From positions 976,361-1,040,360 of the forward strand of contig NZ_JARULC010000001.1 of NCBI RefSeq assembly GCF_029688625.1: DNA of 64,000 bases. Direction: 5' to 3'. Each line of letters starts with the position of its first letter. Position 1 is the first letter of the stretch. Made by a program: the position numbers and the translations under genes. The stretch is from Qipengyuania marincola (lineage in GTDB: Bacteria > Pseudomonadota > Alphaproteobacteria > Sphingomonadales > Sphingomonadaceae). Shown here in pieces: positions 35,845-45,286 of this stretch. The notes under the pieces were generated by a model. It had not been told where the DNA came from and searched no databases. It saw nothing but the letters and a program-made list of their open reading frames with translations.

Positions 35845-36498
35845 ATGATCACCGAAGACCTGCCACCCGAGGCGATGGTCGCGCTGGGCTATGCGCCGCG
35901 CGCGCATCGCAGTCTCTTCGAACTGTTTCTGTCCCTGGATCGCAATCTCGCCCGGTCGGTGGCAGGTGCGAGCGAACCCATCGTGGGCCAGCTGCGACTT
36001 GCCTGGTGGCGCGATGCCTTGGGTTCCGACGATGGCACTCTCCCTGCTGGCAATCCGCTGCTCGACGCAATTGCCGCCTCCTTTGGAAGCGAACGTCGAT
36101 CGCTGGCGAAACTGGTCGATGGCTGGGAGGCTTTTCTTCTCGCAGACCCGGTCGACGGGGACGGAGCCCAAGCCTTTGCGGCAGGCCGTGCGGCAGGATG
36201 GCTGGCCGTGGCGCGCAAGTGCGCTGTGCATGCAGACACAGAGGCAATCGAAGTCGCTGCTCGGCGCTGGGCCTTGGCCGAACTCGCCGATAACATCGAT
36301 AGCGCGGCCGGTCGCGACACGATCATGACCGCAGCGGACCATTTGACAGGACCGACAGTCGCATTGCCCAGAGAGCTTCGCCCACTAGCGGTGCTCGACG
36401 CATTGGCGCGACGGGCGATTGCGCGGGGGGGCGGGCCATTGCTGGCCGATCGCGGCAGCGCTCTGGTGGCATTGCGTGCAGGGCTGCTAGGCCGCTAG
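35845..36498 (+). CDS. Squalene/phytoene-synthase-family protein (short, NDUFAF6-like)
   Basis: A 217-residue protein with the family's first helical block: GYAPRAHRSLFELFLSLDRNLARSV and IVGQLRLAWWRDAL, where WWRD is the signature of the NDUFAF6/phytoene-synthase-like subgroup. The protein is shorter than real phytoene synthases (~280-300), and paired DxxxD prenyl-diphosphate motifs are not clear, so it may be non-catalytic. It might be involved in respiratory-complex assembly or terpenoid chemistry; neither is shown. The alternative start ATG 35875 has GAGG just upstream, while ATG 35845 is one base past a strong hairpin. Confidence 0.8.
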   Translation: MITEDLPPEAMVALGYAPRAHRSLFELFLSLDRNLARSVAGASEPIVGQLRLAWWRDALGSDDGTLPAGNPLLDAIAASFGSERRSLAKLVDGWEAFLLADPVDGDGAQAFAAGRAAGWLAVARKCAVHADTEAIEVAARRWALAELADNIDSAAGRDTIMTAADHLTGPTVALPRELRPLAVLDALARRAIARGGGPLLADRGSALVALRAGLLGR

Positions 36499-36523
36499 AG
36501 GGCGACCAGGAAATGGGGGGTCA

Positions 36524-36982
36524 ATGAAGGGCGTAGTTCTCGGGAGTGTCGTAAGCCTGGCTTTGGCGGGCGTCGGCCTGTTCTGGTGGCAGGGTCGCGC
36601 CGAGATCGAGCAGGGCGCCCCTCCGCCGCTCGCTGTCGAAGCCGAGCCTGCATTGCCAGACTTGCCGCCGGTAGATCCCGGCGAGGCTATCGGACCGGAA
36701 CCGCCCGAGGCGACCGAACTTACGCGCGAGCAGCGCCGCTTCTTCCGCTACGATCGCAATCGCAACTGGCGCATCACGCGCACCGAAATGCTATCGACAC
36801 GCTCTGACGCCTTCCGGAAACTGGACAAGGACGGAAACAATCTGCTCGATTTCGAGGAGTGGGCCGTGGCGACGGTCGACAAGTTCGAAGGGGCCGACGC
36901 GAATGGCGACAACGAACTGACGCCAGGCGAATTCGCAACCACGGCCCCGAAACCGCGCAAGAAACGCAGCTGCGACTGTTAG
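36524..36982 (+). CDS. EF-hand domain protein with N-terminal signal/anchor
   Basis: A 152-residue exported or anchored protein. Residues ~4-22 are hydrophobic ([19 protein letters not shown]), followed by a Pro/Glu-rich spacer. Three EF-hand-like loops follow: [12 protein letters not shown] (loop 1), [12 protein letters not shown] (loop 2) and [12 protein letters not shown] (loop 3), the latter two with good calcium ligands and the first weaker. The C-terminus is basic with CDC. It probably senses or buffers calcium in the periplasm; no partner is evident. The stop overlaps the trmFO stop region by four bases (convergent). Confidence 0.85.
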   Translation: MKGVVLGSVVSLALAGVGLFWWQGRAEIEQGAPPPLAVEAEPALPDLPPVDPGEAIGPEPPEATELTREQRRFFRYDRNRNWRITRTEMLSTRSDAFRKLDKDGNNLLDFEEWAVATVDKFEGADANGDNELTPGEFATTAPKPRKKRSCDC

Positions 36983-38346
36983 GCGTCCGCGAGTTCGCGC
37001 TCGTTGATCCATTTGCCGAGATCTGCTTTGGCACGCGAAGTATATGCCTCTTTGCGCTGCTTTTTTCCGACCTTGGGGAGGGGTGGGAAGAGACCGAAGT
37101 TTACATTCATCGGCTGATAGCTGTCGGCCTCGGCATCCCCGGTTATGTGGGCGAGTAAGGCACCAAAGGCGGTAGTGCGCGGCGGGGCAGTCCACGTCGT
37201 CCCGGACAGTTCGGCAGCGGCCATCAATCCGGCCATCAGGCCGACCGCGGAACTTTCGACATAGCCTTCGCACCCGGTGACCTGTCCGGCGAAGCGGATA
37301 TGCTCTGCCCCCTTCAGGCGTAGCTGGCGGTCGAGCACGAGAGGCGAATTGAGGAAGGTATTGCGGTGCAATCCGCCAAGCCGCGCAAATTCGGCATTCT
37401 CGAGGCCCGGGATCGTGCGGAACAGTTCGACCTGAGCACCGTATTTCAGCTTCGTCTGGAAGCCGACCATGTTCCAGAGCGTGCCGAGCCTGTTGTCCTG
37501 ACGCAGCTGGACGACCGCATAAGGCCAGCGCCCCTGCGGAAACTCTTCCGAGGTGTCGAAGGGATTATCCAGTCCGACGCCTTTCATCGGACCATACCGC
37601 AATGTCTCCACGCCGCGGGCGGCCATGACCTCTATAGGCATGCAGCCTTCAAAATAGGGCGTGTCCTTCTCCCATTCGCGGAACTCGGTTTTCTCGCCCT
37701 CAATCAGTCCTTGGTGAAAGGCGAGATACTGCTCCTTTGTCATGGGGCAATTGATGTAATCGCCATCCTCGTTGGAGGCCTCGGTACGCTTGTTCCAGCG
37801 CGACTGAATCCAGCACTTCGACATGTCGATGCTATCGCGATGGACGATCGGAGCGATGGCATCGAAAAAGGCCAACCGATCCTGTCCCGTCGCCTTGACG
37901 ATGCTTTCGGCGAGCGCTTGTGCAGTGAGCGGGCCAGTGGCGACGATAGTGGGTCCGGTCTCGGGCAGAGCATCGATCCGTTCGCGCACAACGGTCACAT
38001 TGGGATGCTCCATCAGGGTACGCTGAACCTCGGCCGAGAACACGTCGCGGTCGACTGCCATGGCGGACCCGGCAGGCACGCGCGATTTCTCGCCCGCGCG
38101 CATAATCAAGCTGTCCAGCTGGCGCATCTCGTAATGGAGCAGGCCCACAGCATTCTTGTCGCTATCGTCCGAGCGGAAGCTGTTTGAACACACGAGTTCT
38201 GCAAGGCCGTCGGTCTGGTGGGCAGGGGTCATATCGCCCCCGCCGCGCATCTCGGACAGGCGGACCTTGAATCCGCGTTGCGCCAACTGCCAGCTCGCCT
38301 CGCTGCCGGCGAGGCCACCGCCGATAATGTGGATATCGTGGGTCAT
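36979..38346 (-). CDS. trmFO: tRNA m5U54 methyltransferase, folate/FAD-dependent
   Basis: Uses methylene-tetrahydrofolate and FADH2 to form ribothymidine at position 54 of tRNA T-loops; 455 residues. The FAD-binding dinucleotide motif is [19 protein letters not shown] at the N-terminus. Further family marks are [20 protein letters not shown] (with the catalytic Cys), the [18 protein letters not shown] region (second Cys), and [16 protein letters not shown]. TrmFO replaces the SAM-dependent TrmA in Gram-positives and many alphaproteobacteria. Confidence 0.97.
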   Translation of the reverse strand: MTHDIHIIGGGLAGSEASWQLAQRGFKVRLSEMRGGGDMTPAHQTDGLAELVCSNSFRSDDSDKNAVGLLHYEMRQLDSLIMRAGEKSRVPAGSAMAVDRDVFSAEVQRTLMEHPNVTVVRERIDALPETGPTIVATGPLTAQALAESIVKATGQDRLAFFDAIAPIVHRDSIDMSKCWIQSRWNKRTEASNEDGDYINCPMTKEQYLAFHQGLIEGEKTEFREWEKDTPYFEGCMPIEVMAARGVETLRYGPMKGVGLDNPFDTSEEFPQGRWPYAVVQLRQDNRLGTLWNMVGFQTKLKYGAQVELFRTIPGLENAEFARLGGLHRNTFLNSPLVLDRQLRLKGAEHIRFAGQVTGCEGYVESSAVGLMAGLMAAAELSGTTWTAPPRTTAFGALLAHITGDAEADSYQPMNVNFGLFPPLPKVGKKQRKEAYTSRAKADLGKWINERELADA

Positions 38347-38399
38347 CGCGTGCCCTGTAGAGCTTGCCTCCCTGTCCCATCAAGGCCTAGCGAAACGCC

Positions 38400-39062
38400 A
38401 TGGCCCACAAAGCTCTCGCCGAACACCGCCCGTGGCTGCTGCTGAGCTTGCTCGCCGCAACGACGTATTTCTTCGTGATGGACGATCCGCTCGGGGGCAC
38501 CTGGTTGATGATCTGGAAGGGTGCAGGTGTCGCACTCCTGGCGGTATATGCCGCGGCCCGGGCGCATGGACCGAATGGCTTGCTCATCGCGCTGGTCATG
38601 GCCTTCGGTGCGGCAGGAGACGTCGCGCTCGAAATAAGCTACCTCATCGGAGGCGGTCTTTTCGCGGTCGGGCATTGTCTTGCCATCGTTTTGTATCTGC
38701 GGAACCGGCGGGTGCAGCTTACGGGCAGTCAAGGCGCTGCCGCATTGGCGTTATTGGCGCTGGCGCCGCTCATCGCTGCTTCGCTGACCTATCCGCTCCC
38801 CAACTGGATGCTTGCGACCGCGTATAGCTTTCTTGTTGCAGCGATGGCTGCTGCTGCCTGGACAAGTCGCTTTCCACGCTATCGAGTCGGATTGGGTGCG
38901 GTCATGTTCGTTGCCAGCGACCTGCTGATCTTTGCCCGCGAGGCGGGAGCGCTCTCACCATTCGTTGGCGAGTGGCTTATCTGGCCGCTGTATTATGGTG
39001 GCCAGTTCCTGATTGCCACGGGAGTCGTACAGACCCTGAGAGGTCGTATCTTCGCTCACTGA
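38400..39062 (+). CDS. YhhN-family (lysoplasmalogenase-like) membrane protein
   Basis: A 220-residue polytopic inner-membrane protein with seven to eight hydrophobic segments. YhhN/TMEM86 signatures are present: LALAPLIAASLTYP, MAFGAAGDVALE and, near the C-terminus, VMFVASDLLIFAREAG followed by LIWPLYYGGQFLIATG. The animal members cleave lysoplasmalogens; the bacterial function is largely untested. It is divergent from trmFO with a 53-base gap, and convergent with gyrA 18 bases away. Confidence 0.88.
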   Translation: MAHKALAEHRPWLLLSLLAATTYFFVMDDPLGGTWLMIWKGAGVALLAVYAAARAHGPNGLLIALVMAFGAAGDVALEISYLIGGGLFAVGHCLAIVLYLRNRRVQLTGSQGAAALALLALAPLIAASLTYPLPNWMLATAYSFLVAAMAAAAWTSRFPRYRVGLGAVMFVASDLLIFAREAGALSPFVGEWLIWPLYYGGQFLIATGVVQTLRGRIFAH

Positions 39063-39080
39063 AATGGGAGCCGAGAGGCG

Positions 39081-41921
39081 TCAGCCCCCCGGCTCTCCGT
39101 CAATATTCTTGTCGGAATGCGCCGTCGTATGGGGCGTCGTCTGCTCCAGACCGCCGCGTGCCGCGATCTCGTCGGCCACCCTTTCTTCAGCTTCGTTTTC
39201 CGGCTCTTCAGTCTCGTCGATCAGCGCCGCTCCGACGATCCGCTCATTCTTGGCGACCTTGAAGATCCGCACGCCGGAGGAGGTGCGACCCGAGATCGAA
39301 TAGCCCTCGTGGTTCTCGAAGCCTCCTTCGAGCAGATGGCGGAAATCGATCGGTAGACGGATCAACTTGGCCTGATCGGTCACGAGCATCAATTGCGATC
39401 CGTGCTTGACCGGAAAGCTGCCAACCACCGGGCCGTTGCGATCGGGATTGCTCGAAGGCTCCCCGATATTGGTGAGGCCCTGGCCGCCGCGCCCGATCGT
39501 ACGATACTCGTATGCGGAGGAGATCTTGCCGTAGCCGCGTTCGGTCAGCGTCAGGATGAATTCCTCGCACTCCTCCATCGCGGCGACCTTGTCCGCGTCG
39601 AGCGTAGCGTCCGCATCGTTGTTCTTCCAGACTGCGGCTCGCAAATAGGCATCCCGGATCTCAGTGTCGCGTTCGCAGGCGTCGAGCACCGCCATCGAGA
39701 CGACTTTGGCGCCGTCCTTCAGTGTCATGCCGCGCACGCCAATGCCGGTGCGGCTCTTCGTCTCACGCGCATCCGTTGCAGCGAAGCGGATTGCCTTGCC
39801 GGAGTCCGATGCGAGAAAGATCTCCTGATCCTCGCTCAGCAGCTCGACCCCGATGAGGCGATCCCCACTGCCTTCCACGAAGCCCATTGCATATTTGCCG
39901 TTCGACGGAACGTTGGTGAAAGCATCCATGGAGTTTCGTCGAACCATTCCTTGTTCGGTCGCGAACACGATGTTTAGTGTGCTCCACTCGTTCTCATCCT
40001 CGGGCAGGGGCAGCACATTGGTGACGCGTTCCTCGTCTCCCAGCGGAAGCAGGTTGACCATCGGGCGGCCCTTGGTGGTTGGCCCGCCCTCAGGCAGTTT
40101 CCACACCTTCAACCGATAGACGCGTCCCGTATTGGTGAAGAAAAGTACCGGGTTGTGCGTCGAAGTTACGAACATTTCGACGACCGCATCTTCCTCCTTG
40201 GTCGCCATCGAGCTGCGACCCTTGCCGCCGCGTGCCTGGGCACGAAATGTCTGAAGCGGTGTTCGTTTGATGTATCCGCCATGCGTAACGGTGACGACCA
40301 TCTCCTCGCGTTCGATCAGGTCCTCGTCCTCGATCCCGTCCCACGCAGGGGCGATCTCGGTGATTCGCGGGGTCGCGTAACTGGCGCGGATTTCTTCCAG
40401 CTCCTCGCGCATGACACCGTAGAGCTTCGCTCGATCCGCAAGGATCGAGAGATATTCCTCGATGGCGACGCTCAGTTCCTTCAGTTCGTCGCCGATCTCG
40501 TCGCGGCCCAGCGCGGTCAGGCGGTGTAGGCGCAGGTCGAGGATGGCTTTCACTTGCCGCTCTGACAGGCGATATGTGCCGCCAGCCTGTTCGTCGTTTG
40601 GCTCGATGGCCTCGACCAAGGCGATATACTGCGCGATGTCGCCGATCGGCCATTCCTTGGCGAGCAGCTTGGCCCGCGCGTCGGCCGGATTGGACGAGCC
40701 GCGGATCATTGCCACGACTTCGTCGAGGTTGGAAACGGCGACGACGAGGCCCAGCAAGATATGCGCGCGTTCGCGGGCTTTGTTAAGCTCGAACTTGGTG
40801 CGCCGGGTGATGACTTCCTCGCGGAAGCCGATGAAAGCCTGAATAAATTCGCGCAGCGTCAGCGTTTCCGGGCGACCGCCGCGGATGGCCAGCATGTTTG
40901 CCGGGAAGCTTGCCTGTGCGGGGGTGTAGCGCCAGATCTGGTTGAGCACGACCTCGGGCGAGGCATCCCGCTTGAGGTCCACCACGACGCGCACGCCTTC
41001 GCGCGAGCTTTCATCGCGGATGTCGGAAATACCCTCGATCCGCTTTTCCTTCGCCGCCTCGGCAATCTTCTCGACCAGAGAGCTCTTCCCGACCTGATAG
41101 GGGATCGAAGTGAGCACGATCGAACGCCGGTCGCCGCGCTTCTCCTCGAATTCGTGCCGGGCTCGCATGAGGATCGAGCCGCGACCCGTGGTGTAGGCAG
41201 ATCGCGCACCCGATTTTCCAAGGATGAGTGGTGCAGTCGGAAAATCGGGGCCGGGGATGATCTCGAACAATTCCTCGCTAGTGATCGCGGGGTTGTCCAT
41301 GAAGGCGAAGCAGCCGTCGATCACTTCGCCGAGGTTATGCGGAGGGATATTGGTGGCCATGCCAACGGCAATGCCGCCGGCACCGTTGACGAGCAGGTTC
41401 GGAAAGCGCGCAGGGAGCACCGTCGGCTCTTGGCGGGACCCGTCGTAATTGTCCGCAAAGTCTACGGTGTCCTTGTCGAGATCATCGAGGAGGGCATTCG
41501 CCACGCGGGCAAGACGTGCTTCGGTGTAGCGCATCGAGGCTGGCGGATCAGGGTCCATCGAACCGAAGTTCCCCTGGCCGTCGACCAGCGGGACCCGCAG
41601 CGACCAGTCCTGCGTCATGCGGGCAAGCGCATCGTAGATCGCGGCGTCGCCGTGCGGGTGGTAATTACCCATCACGTCGCCCACAATCTTTGCGCTCTTG
41701 CGATAGGGCCGTCCGGCGACGAAGCCGCCTTCCTGGCTGGCGAAGAGGATGCGGCGGTGGACCGGCTTGAGCCCGTCGCGCACATCGGGCAGGGCGCGGC
41801 TGACGATCACGCTCATCGCGTAATCGAGATAGCTCGTTTTCATTTCATCGACGATGTCGATGCGCGTGTAGTCGCCTCCATCAAAGGGAGGGGGATTCAG
41901 GACTTCGGTTTCGTCGGACAA
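39081..41921 (-). CDS. gyrA: DNA gyrase subunit A
   Basis: Topoisomerase II subunit introducing negative supercoils; 946 residues. The catalytic tyrosine lies in [13 protein letters not shown], the quinolone region in [19 protein letters not shown], and the C-terminal beta-pinwheel carries the GyrA box QARGGKG needed for wrapping. The start is TTG at 41921 ([11 protein letters not shown]) with GGAAAAG about six bases upstream; the frame is open to 42038 but the extra residues are not conserved. Ala93 (Ser83 in E. coli numbering) and Asp97 (Asp87) are read directly. A Glu/Asp-rich insert-free C-terminus ends with DGEPGG. Confidence 0.97.
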   Translation of the reverse strand: MSDETEVLNPPPFDGGDYTRIDIVDEMKTSYLDYAMSVIVSRALPDVRDGLKPVHRRILFASQEGGFVAGRPYRKSAKIVGDVMGNYHPHGDAAIYDALARMTQDWSLRVPLVDGQGNFGSMDPDPPASMRYTEARLARVANALLDDLDKDTVDFADNYDGSRQEPTVLPARFPNLLVNGAGGIAVGMATNIPPHNLGEVIDGCFAFMDNPAITSEELFEIIPGPDFPTAPLILGKSGARSAYTTGRGSILMRARHEFEEKRGDRRSIVLTSIPYQVGKSSLVEKIAEAAKEKRIEGISDIRDESSREGVRVVVDLKRDASPEVVLNQIWRYTPAQASFPANMLAIRGGRPETLTLREFIQAFIGFREEVITRRTKFELNKARERAHILLGLVVAVSNLDEVVAMIRGSSNPADARAKLLAKEWPIGDIAQYIALVEAIEPNDEQAGGTYRLSERQVKAILDLRLHRLTALGRDEIGDELKELSVAIEEYLSILADRAKLYGVMREELEEIRASYATPRITEIAPAWDGIEDEDLIEREEMVVTVTHGGYIKRTPLQTFRAQARGGKGRSSMATKEEDAVVEMFVTSTHNPVLFFTNTGRVYRLKVWKLPEGGPTTKGRPMVNLLPLGDEERVTNVLPLPEDENEWSTLNIVFATEQGMVRRNSMDAFTNVPSNGKYAMGFVEGSGDRLIGVELLSEDQEIFLASDSGKAIRFAATDARETKSRTGIGVRGMTLKDGAKVVSMAVLDACERDTEIRDAYLRAAVWKNNDADATLDADKVAAMEECEEFILTLTERGYGKISSAYEYRTIGRGGQGLTNIGEPSSNPDRNGPVVGSFPVKHGSQLMLVTDQAKLIRLPIDFRHLLEGGFENHEGYSISGRTSSGVRIFKVAKNERIVGAALIDETEEPENEAEERVADEIAARGGLEQTTPHTTAHSDKNIDGEPGG

Positions 41922-42221
41922 GACAGCTTTTCCGTTCTGCGAACTTGCTATGTTCTGATTGAGCCGAGGGTAGGCCAAAGCGACCATTGGCGCCACTCGC
42001 ACCGGGGAACATCGGACCCTTTGAGGCGCTTTTTCCACATATGGGTGTTGGATCGCGTCTTTGCAGGCTTAACGGCAAGCGCGGGCCCTATTCAAAACCC
42101 GTTCAGACCGCTTTGTCTATAAGAATTTGCAATGAGAGCGCACACACGGCAATGCCGTTTTCTTTGGTAAGTTATGACGCCGCGCGCGCTCAGCCCCCCT
42201 ACCACTCTTGGGAGTAAACCT
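41922..42221. other. Divergent promoter interval between gyrA and the TPR gene
   Basis: 300 bases, no gene supported. It must hold both promoters. A possible -10-like TATAAG lies at ~42117-42122 for the rightward gene, and AT-rich TATTC/AATATTCTG-like stretches are absent. No operator repeat was recognised. A short open frame across 41987-42217 has no conserved features. Confidence 0.4.
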
Positions 42222-43487
42222 ATGATCTTCACCCGTTTCGCTCGCACGAATTGTGCGACTTCAACCCTCGCGTTGGCGCTCGCACTTGCGACCGGCACGG
42301 CCGTCGCCGCTACCGCAATCGAAGCACCTGCCTTCGCGCAGAAGAAGCCGAAATATTCGAAGGGTTTCGTGGCAGCCTATGGCCCGCTTCAGGAAGCTCT
42401 TGGCGCTGAGACGCCCGATCAGGCTGCGGTCAAGGCCGCGATTCCTGGTGTCGTTGCCGCGATCGAGAACGAAGACGACCGTTACGCCGCCGGTGGCGCG
42501 ATCGTAAACGCTGGTCAGAAGTTCAACGACAATGCGCTGGCGCGTCAGGGCCTCGAACTCATGCTGGCAAGCGGCAAGGTCGCGCCTGAACAGGTCGGCC
42601 CTTACAACTTCATGATCGGTCAGGTCGCCTACAATGCGCAGGATTACGCTGCATCGCGTGCCGCGCTCGAAGCGGCAATGGCGGCCGGCTACACCGATAA
42701 CAATCCGGAAGCGATCATCGCGGAGACCTATTTCGCGGAAGACAGGGACGCGGAAGGTCTTGCATATCTTTCGAGTGCTCTCGAGGCGCGCAAGGCAGCC
42801 GGTCGCACGATCGAAGAAGACTGGATCAAGCGCGGACTCGCCGTCGCCTATCGCGCCAACATGAAAGATGAGGCCGTCAAGTTCGCAAACATGTATGTGA
42901 CGGAATTCCCGAGCGAAACCAGCTGGCGCGATGCGATCGCCATCCTTCTCAACACGGGTGGATACGACAAGCCCGCCACGCTCGACCTGCTCCGTCTCGG
43001 CCGCCGTGCCGGCACGCTCAACGATGCTCGCCTGTACGGCGAGTATGTCGAGGCCGCCGATTATCGCCGCCTGCCGGCAGAAGTCGTAGCCGTGATCGAC
43101 GAGGGCCAGTCCAAGGGCTTCCTATCCGATAGCGATGCCTATCTCGTCGACACGCGCAAGCAGGCTGCCGATCGCGTAGCTGCCGACCGTGCGGACATGG
43201 ACAGCTTGCTCGCCGATGCCCGCAAGTCGGGTGCGACACTTGCAACTGTCATGGCGGCAGGCGATGCCATGCTCAGCATGGGTCGTCCCGCAGATGCCGA
43301 AGAATTCTATACCAAGGCATCGACGATGGCCGGAGCGGACACGCCGATGACGCTGACCCGCCTCGGTATCGCCCAGTACGACCAGGGGAAGTATGCCGAA
43401 GCACGTGCGACCTTCAACAGGGTCGAAGGTGCTCGCCAGGCGATTGCAAATCTCTGGGGCGTATATTCGGGTCAGCAGGGCGGCTGA
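42222..43487 (+). CDS. Periplasmic TPR-repeat protein
   Basis: A 421-residue exported protein. The signal peptide spans about residues 1-40 and the likely cleavage is after PAFA, before QKKPKYSKGF. The mature part is entirely helical with tetratricopeptide-like repeats, best seen at ~130-170 (YNAQDYAASRAALEAAMAAG) and at the C-terminus (ARLGIAQYDQGKYAEARATF-like, residues ~390-420). It probably scaffolds an envelope complex; no partner gene is adjacent. The start ATG 42222 has GGGAG upstream. A strong terminator follows. Confidence 0.85.
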   Translation: MIFTRFARTNCATSTLALALALATGTAVAATAIEAPAFAQKKPKYSKGFVAAYGPLQEALGAETPDQAAVKAAIPGVVAAIENEDDRYAAGGAIVNAGQKFNDNALARQGLELMLASGKVAPEQVGPYNFMIGQVAYNAQDYAASRAALEAAMAAGYTDNNPEAIIAETYFAEDRDAEGLAYLSSALEARKAAGRTIEEDWIKRGLAVAYRANMKDEAVKFANMYVTEFPSETSWRDAIAILLNTGGYDKPATLDLLRLGRRAGTLNDARLYGEYVEAADYRRLPAEVVAVIDEGQSKGFLSDSDAYLVDTRKQAADRVAADRADMDSLLADARKSGATLATVMAAGDAMLSMGRPADAEEFYTKASTMAGADTPMTLTRLGIAQYDQGKYAEARATFNRVEGARQAIANLWGVYSGQQGG

Positions 43488-43506
43488 TCCTTCACCGACA
43501 CGATAG

Positions 43507-43546
43507 AAAAGGGCGCGAATTCCGCTGGGGTTCGCGCCCTTTTTTG
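43507..43546. terminator. Bidirectional Rho-independent terminator
   Basis: A 13-base perfect inverted repeat AAAAGGGCGCGAA (43507-43519) / TTCGCGCCCTTTT (43531-43543), followed by TT on the top strand with an A-run on the other. It serves the TPR gene and the convergent NYN gene. Confidence 0.85.
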
Positions 43547-43567
43547 CCTGCCCCTAGGTCCTCTCGA

Positions 43568-44293
43568 TCAGCGGAGGCGCTTGACCCACATCGTGTTGTC
43601 GCGGCGCTCGATCTTGAACTGCTCGATCGCCTCGAACAGGTCCGAAAGCCGTTTGAAACCGTAGTTGCGCACATCGAAGCTGGATCGGTTGCCGGCGATC
43701 TGACCGACTTCGCCCATCTGCGCAAAGCCTTCGTCATCGCGATGCGCCGCCTTCCATGCCGTGCCGAGCAATTCCACCAGTTCCTCGTCGATACCGGCCT
43801 TGCCTTTGGCGCAATTGGATTTGGGCGCATCCGGCTCGTCCGATGCGCCTTTGATGAGAGCGTCTATGTCGATGAACCGCGTGCATGCGCTCTTGAAAGC
43901 GGCCGGCGTTTTCTTGTTGCTGCCGAAGCCGTAAACGACCAGCCCGTCCTGCCTCAAGCGCGTGACGAGCGGCGTGAAGTCGCTGTCGGAGCTCATGATG
44001 CCGAAACCATCGACTTTGCCTTGGTACAAGAGGTCGATCGCGTCGATGGTCATCGCCATGTCGGTGGCATTCTTGCCGGCGGTCAGGTCGAACTGCTGCT
44101 GCGGGCGAATGCCGTATTTGTGGGTAATCTTGTCCCAGTTGGCGAGATTGTTCTTCGCGAAATTGCCATAGGCCCGCTTGATATTGACCTGGCCCAGCTC
44201 CGCCATGACGGTCAGGACCGGGTCGATCCCCTTCGGCGTAGTATTGTCCGCGTCGATCAGCAGGGCGATGTTCTTCAGGTCTGTTTCAGGCAT
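43568..44293 (-). CDS. NYN-domain (LabA/DUF88-type) putative RNase with C-terminal LOTUS-like domain
   Basis: A 241-residue protein. The PIN-like NYN domain occupies ~1-150 with its acidic residues in ALLIDADNTTP, LTAGKNATDMAMTIDAIDLL and IMSSDSDFTPLVTRLR. The C-terminal part from ~165 (DEELVELLGTAWKA... and the YGFKRLSDLFEAIEQFKIE stretch) matches the OST-HTH/LOTUS pattern, an RNA-binding winged helix. The pairing NYN plus LOTUS points to an RNA-cleaving or RNA-silencing role; targets are unknown. It stands alone between a terminator and the carbonic anhydrase operon. Confidence 0.88.
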   Translation of the reverse strand: MPETDLKNIALLIDADNTTPKGIDPVLTVMAELGQVNIKRAYGNFAKNNLANWDKITHKYGIRPQQQFDLTAGKNATDMAMTIDAIDLLYQGKVDGFGIMSSDSDFTPLVTRLRQDGLVVYGFGSNKKTPAAFKSACTRFIDIDALIKGASDEPDAPKSNCAKGKAGIDEELVELLGTAWKAAHRDDEGFAQMGEVGQIAGNRSSFDVRNYGFKRLSDLFEAIEQFKIERRDNTMWVKRLR

Positions 44294-44332
44294 GCGCAGC
44301 AGATGGCGCGCATGCAGAGTGAACTCAAGCGC

Positions 44333-44974
44333 TTATTCGGCCGGAAGGAATTCCCCGGTGTCGTCGTCGCGGACGTAGAGCACCCCTTCCGAAATCGCGA
44401 AAAAGGCGCCGCGCAGCTTTAGTTCGCCGCTAGCCTCCTTCTCGCGTACGCACGGAAAGGTGCGGAGATTAGCCATGCTTACGCCTACCGCGGCCATTTC
44501 CATCGCCCGTTCGGCCTCGCGGCTTTGTGTTCCGAGCCGCTCGGCAATCGGGTTGCGTGCTTCATCGAGCAGGTGGATCCAGTTGGCAATGAACCCGCCT
44601 TCGCCAGGTGCATTGCCATGCAGATCCTGCGTCAGGGCTGCCTTGCACCCACCGCACATGCCATGGCCCATCACCACGATCTGGCGCACCTGCAGAAATT
44701 GAACCGCAAATTCGAGCGCGGCCGATACGCCGTGTAGACCGGGAGTCGTCTCAAACGGCGGGACCAGCGCCGCCACGTTGCGGACGACGAAAATTTCGCC
44801 GGGATCGACGTCGAATATCTGCGCCGGATCCACCCTGCTGTCGGAGCAGCCGATGATCATCAGCTTGGGGCTTTGTCCTTCGGCGACCAGCCGATCATAC
44901 CGCTCCCTCTGGTGCGGATATCCATCCTTGCGAAACCGCCGATAGCCTTCGAGAAGATGCGCGAATTCCGGCAT
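44333..44974 (-). CDS. Beta-class carbonic anhydrase
   Basis: Zinc enzyme interconverting CO2 and bicarbonate; 213 residues. The ligands are Cys in LMIIGCSDSRVDP (with the Asp-Arg dyad), His and Cys in VVMGHGMCGGC. The N-terminal helix MPEFAHLLEGYRRFRKDGYP is typical. The start ATG 44974 is two bases from the stop of the PII-like gene, so it is translated from the sbtA-PII-CA transcript. Confidence 0.95.
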   Translation of the reverse strand: MPEFAHLLEGYRRFRKDGYPHQRERYDRLVAEGQSPKLMIIGCSDSRVDPAQIFDVDPGEIFVVRNVAALVPPFETTPGLHGVSAALEFAVQFLQVRQIVVMGHGMCGGCKAALTQDLHGNAPGEGGFIANWIHLLDEARNPIAERLGTQSREAERAMEMAAVGVSMANLRTFPCVREKEASGELKLRGAFFAISEGVLYVRDDDTGEFLPAE

Positions 44975-44976
44975 GG

Positions 44977-45285
44977 CTAGAAACGCTCCCCGCGTATCAC
45001 TTGAACGTCCCACATGCTGAGCAGCAAGCCGTGCGAGGTGAGGATCGGCGCAATATCCTGCGCCAGCTTCATCGCCTTGTCTTCCGGCGCGATGGTCAAG
45101 ACCAGCACCTTGTCTGTCCCCATGACCCGCTCTTCGCGCCAATGACCGTCGCGCCCCTTGCCCGATTGGACGGGAGTGATGGTCCAGCCAGTGATCTCTG
45201 CCCGGTCGATCGCCTGCGTTACTCGCCGAACGAGGGCTGCGTCGGCGAGAATTTCGATGCGCTTTCGCGTGACAGTCTCGATCAT
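44977..45285 (-). CDS. PII-like (SbtB/DUF3240-type) signalling protein
   Basis: A 102-residue ferredoxin-like protein of the nitrogen-regulatory PII superfamily, outside the GlnB group: N-terminal strand IETVTRKRIEILADAALVRR, T-loop region ITPVQSGKGRDGHWRE, then VLVLTIAPEDKAMKLAQDIA and the C-terminal VWDVQVIRGERF-like end. No GlnB uridylylation Tyr is seen in the T-loop. It is placed one base after the SbtA stop and two bases before the CA start; in cyanobacteria SbtB binds adenylyl nucleotides and controls SbtA. The C-terminal cysteine pair of cyanobacterial SbtB is absent. Confidence 0.85.
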   Translation of the reverse strand: MIETVTRKRIEILADAALVRRVTQAIDRAEITGWTITPVQSGKGRDGHWREERVMGTDKVLVLTIAPEDKAMKLAQDIAPILTSHGLLLSMWDVQVIRGERF

Positions 45286-45286
45286 G

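Noticed and set aside
40761..42122. A 453-codon rightward open frame
   Set aside because: Antisense to gyrA; composition is that of a mirror frame.
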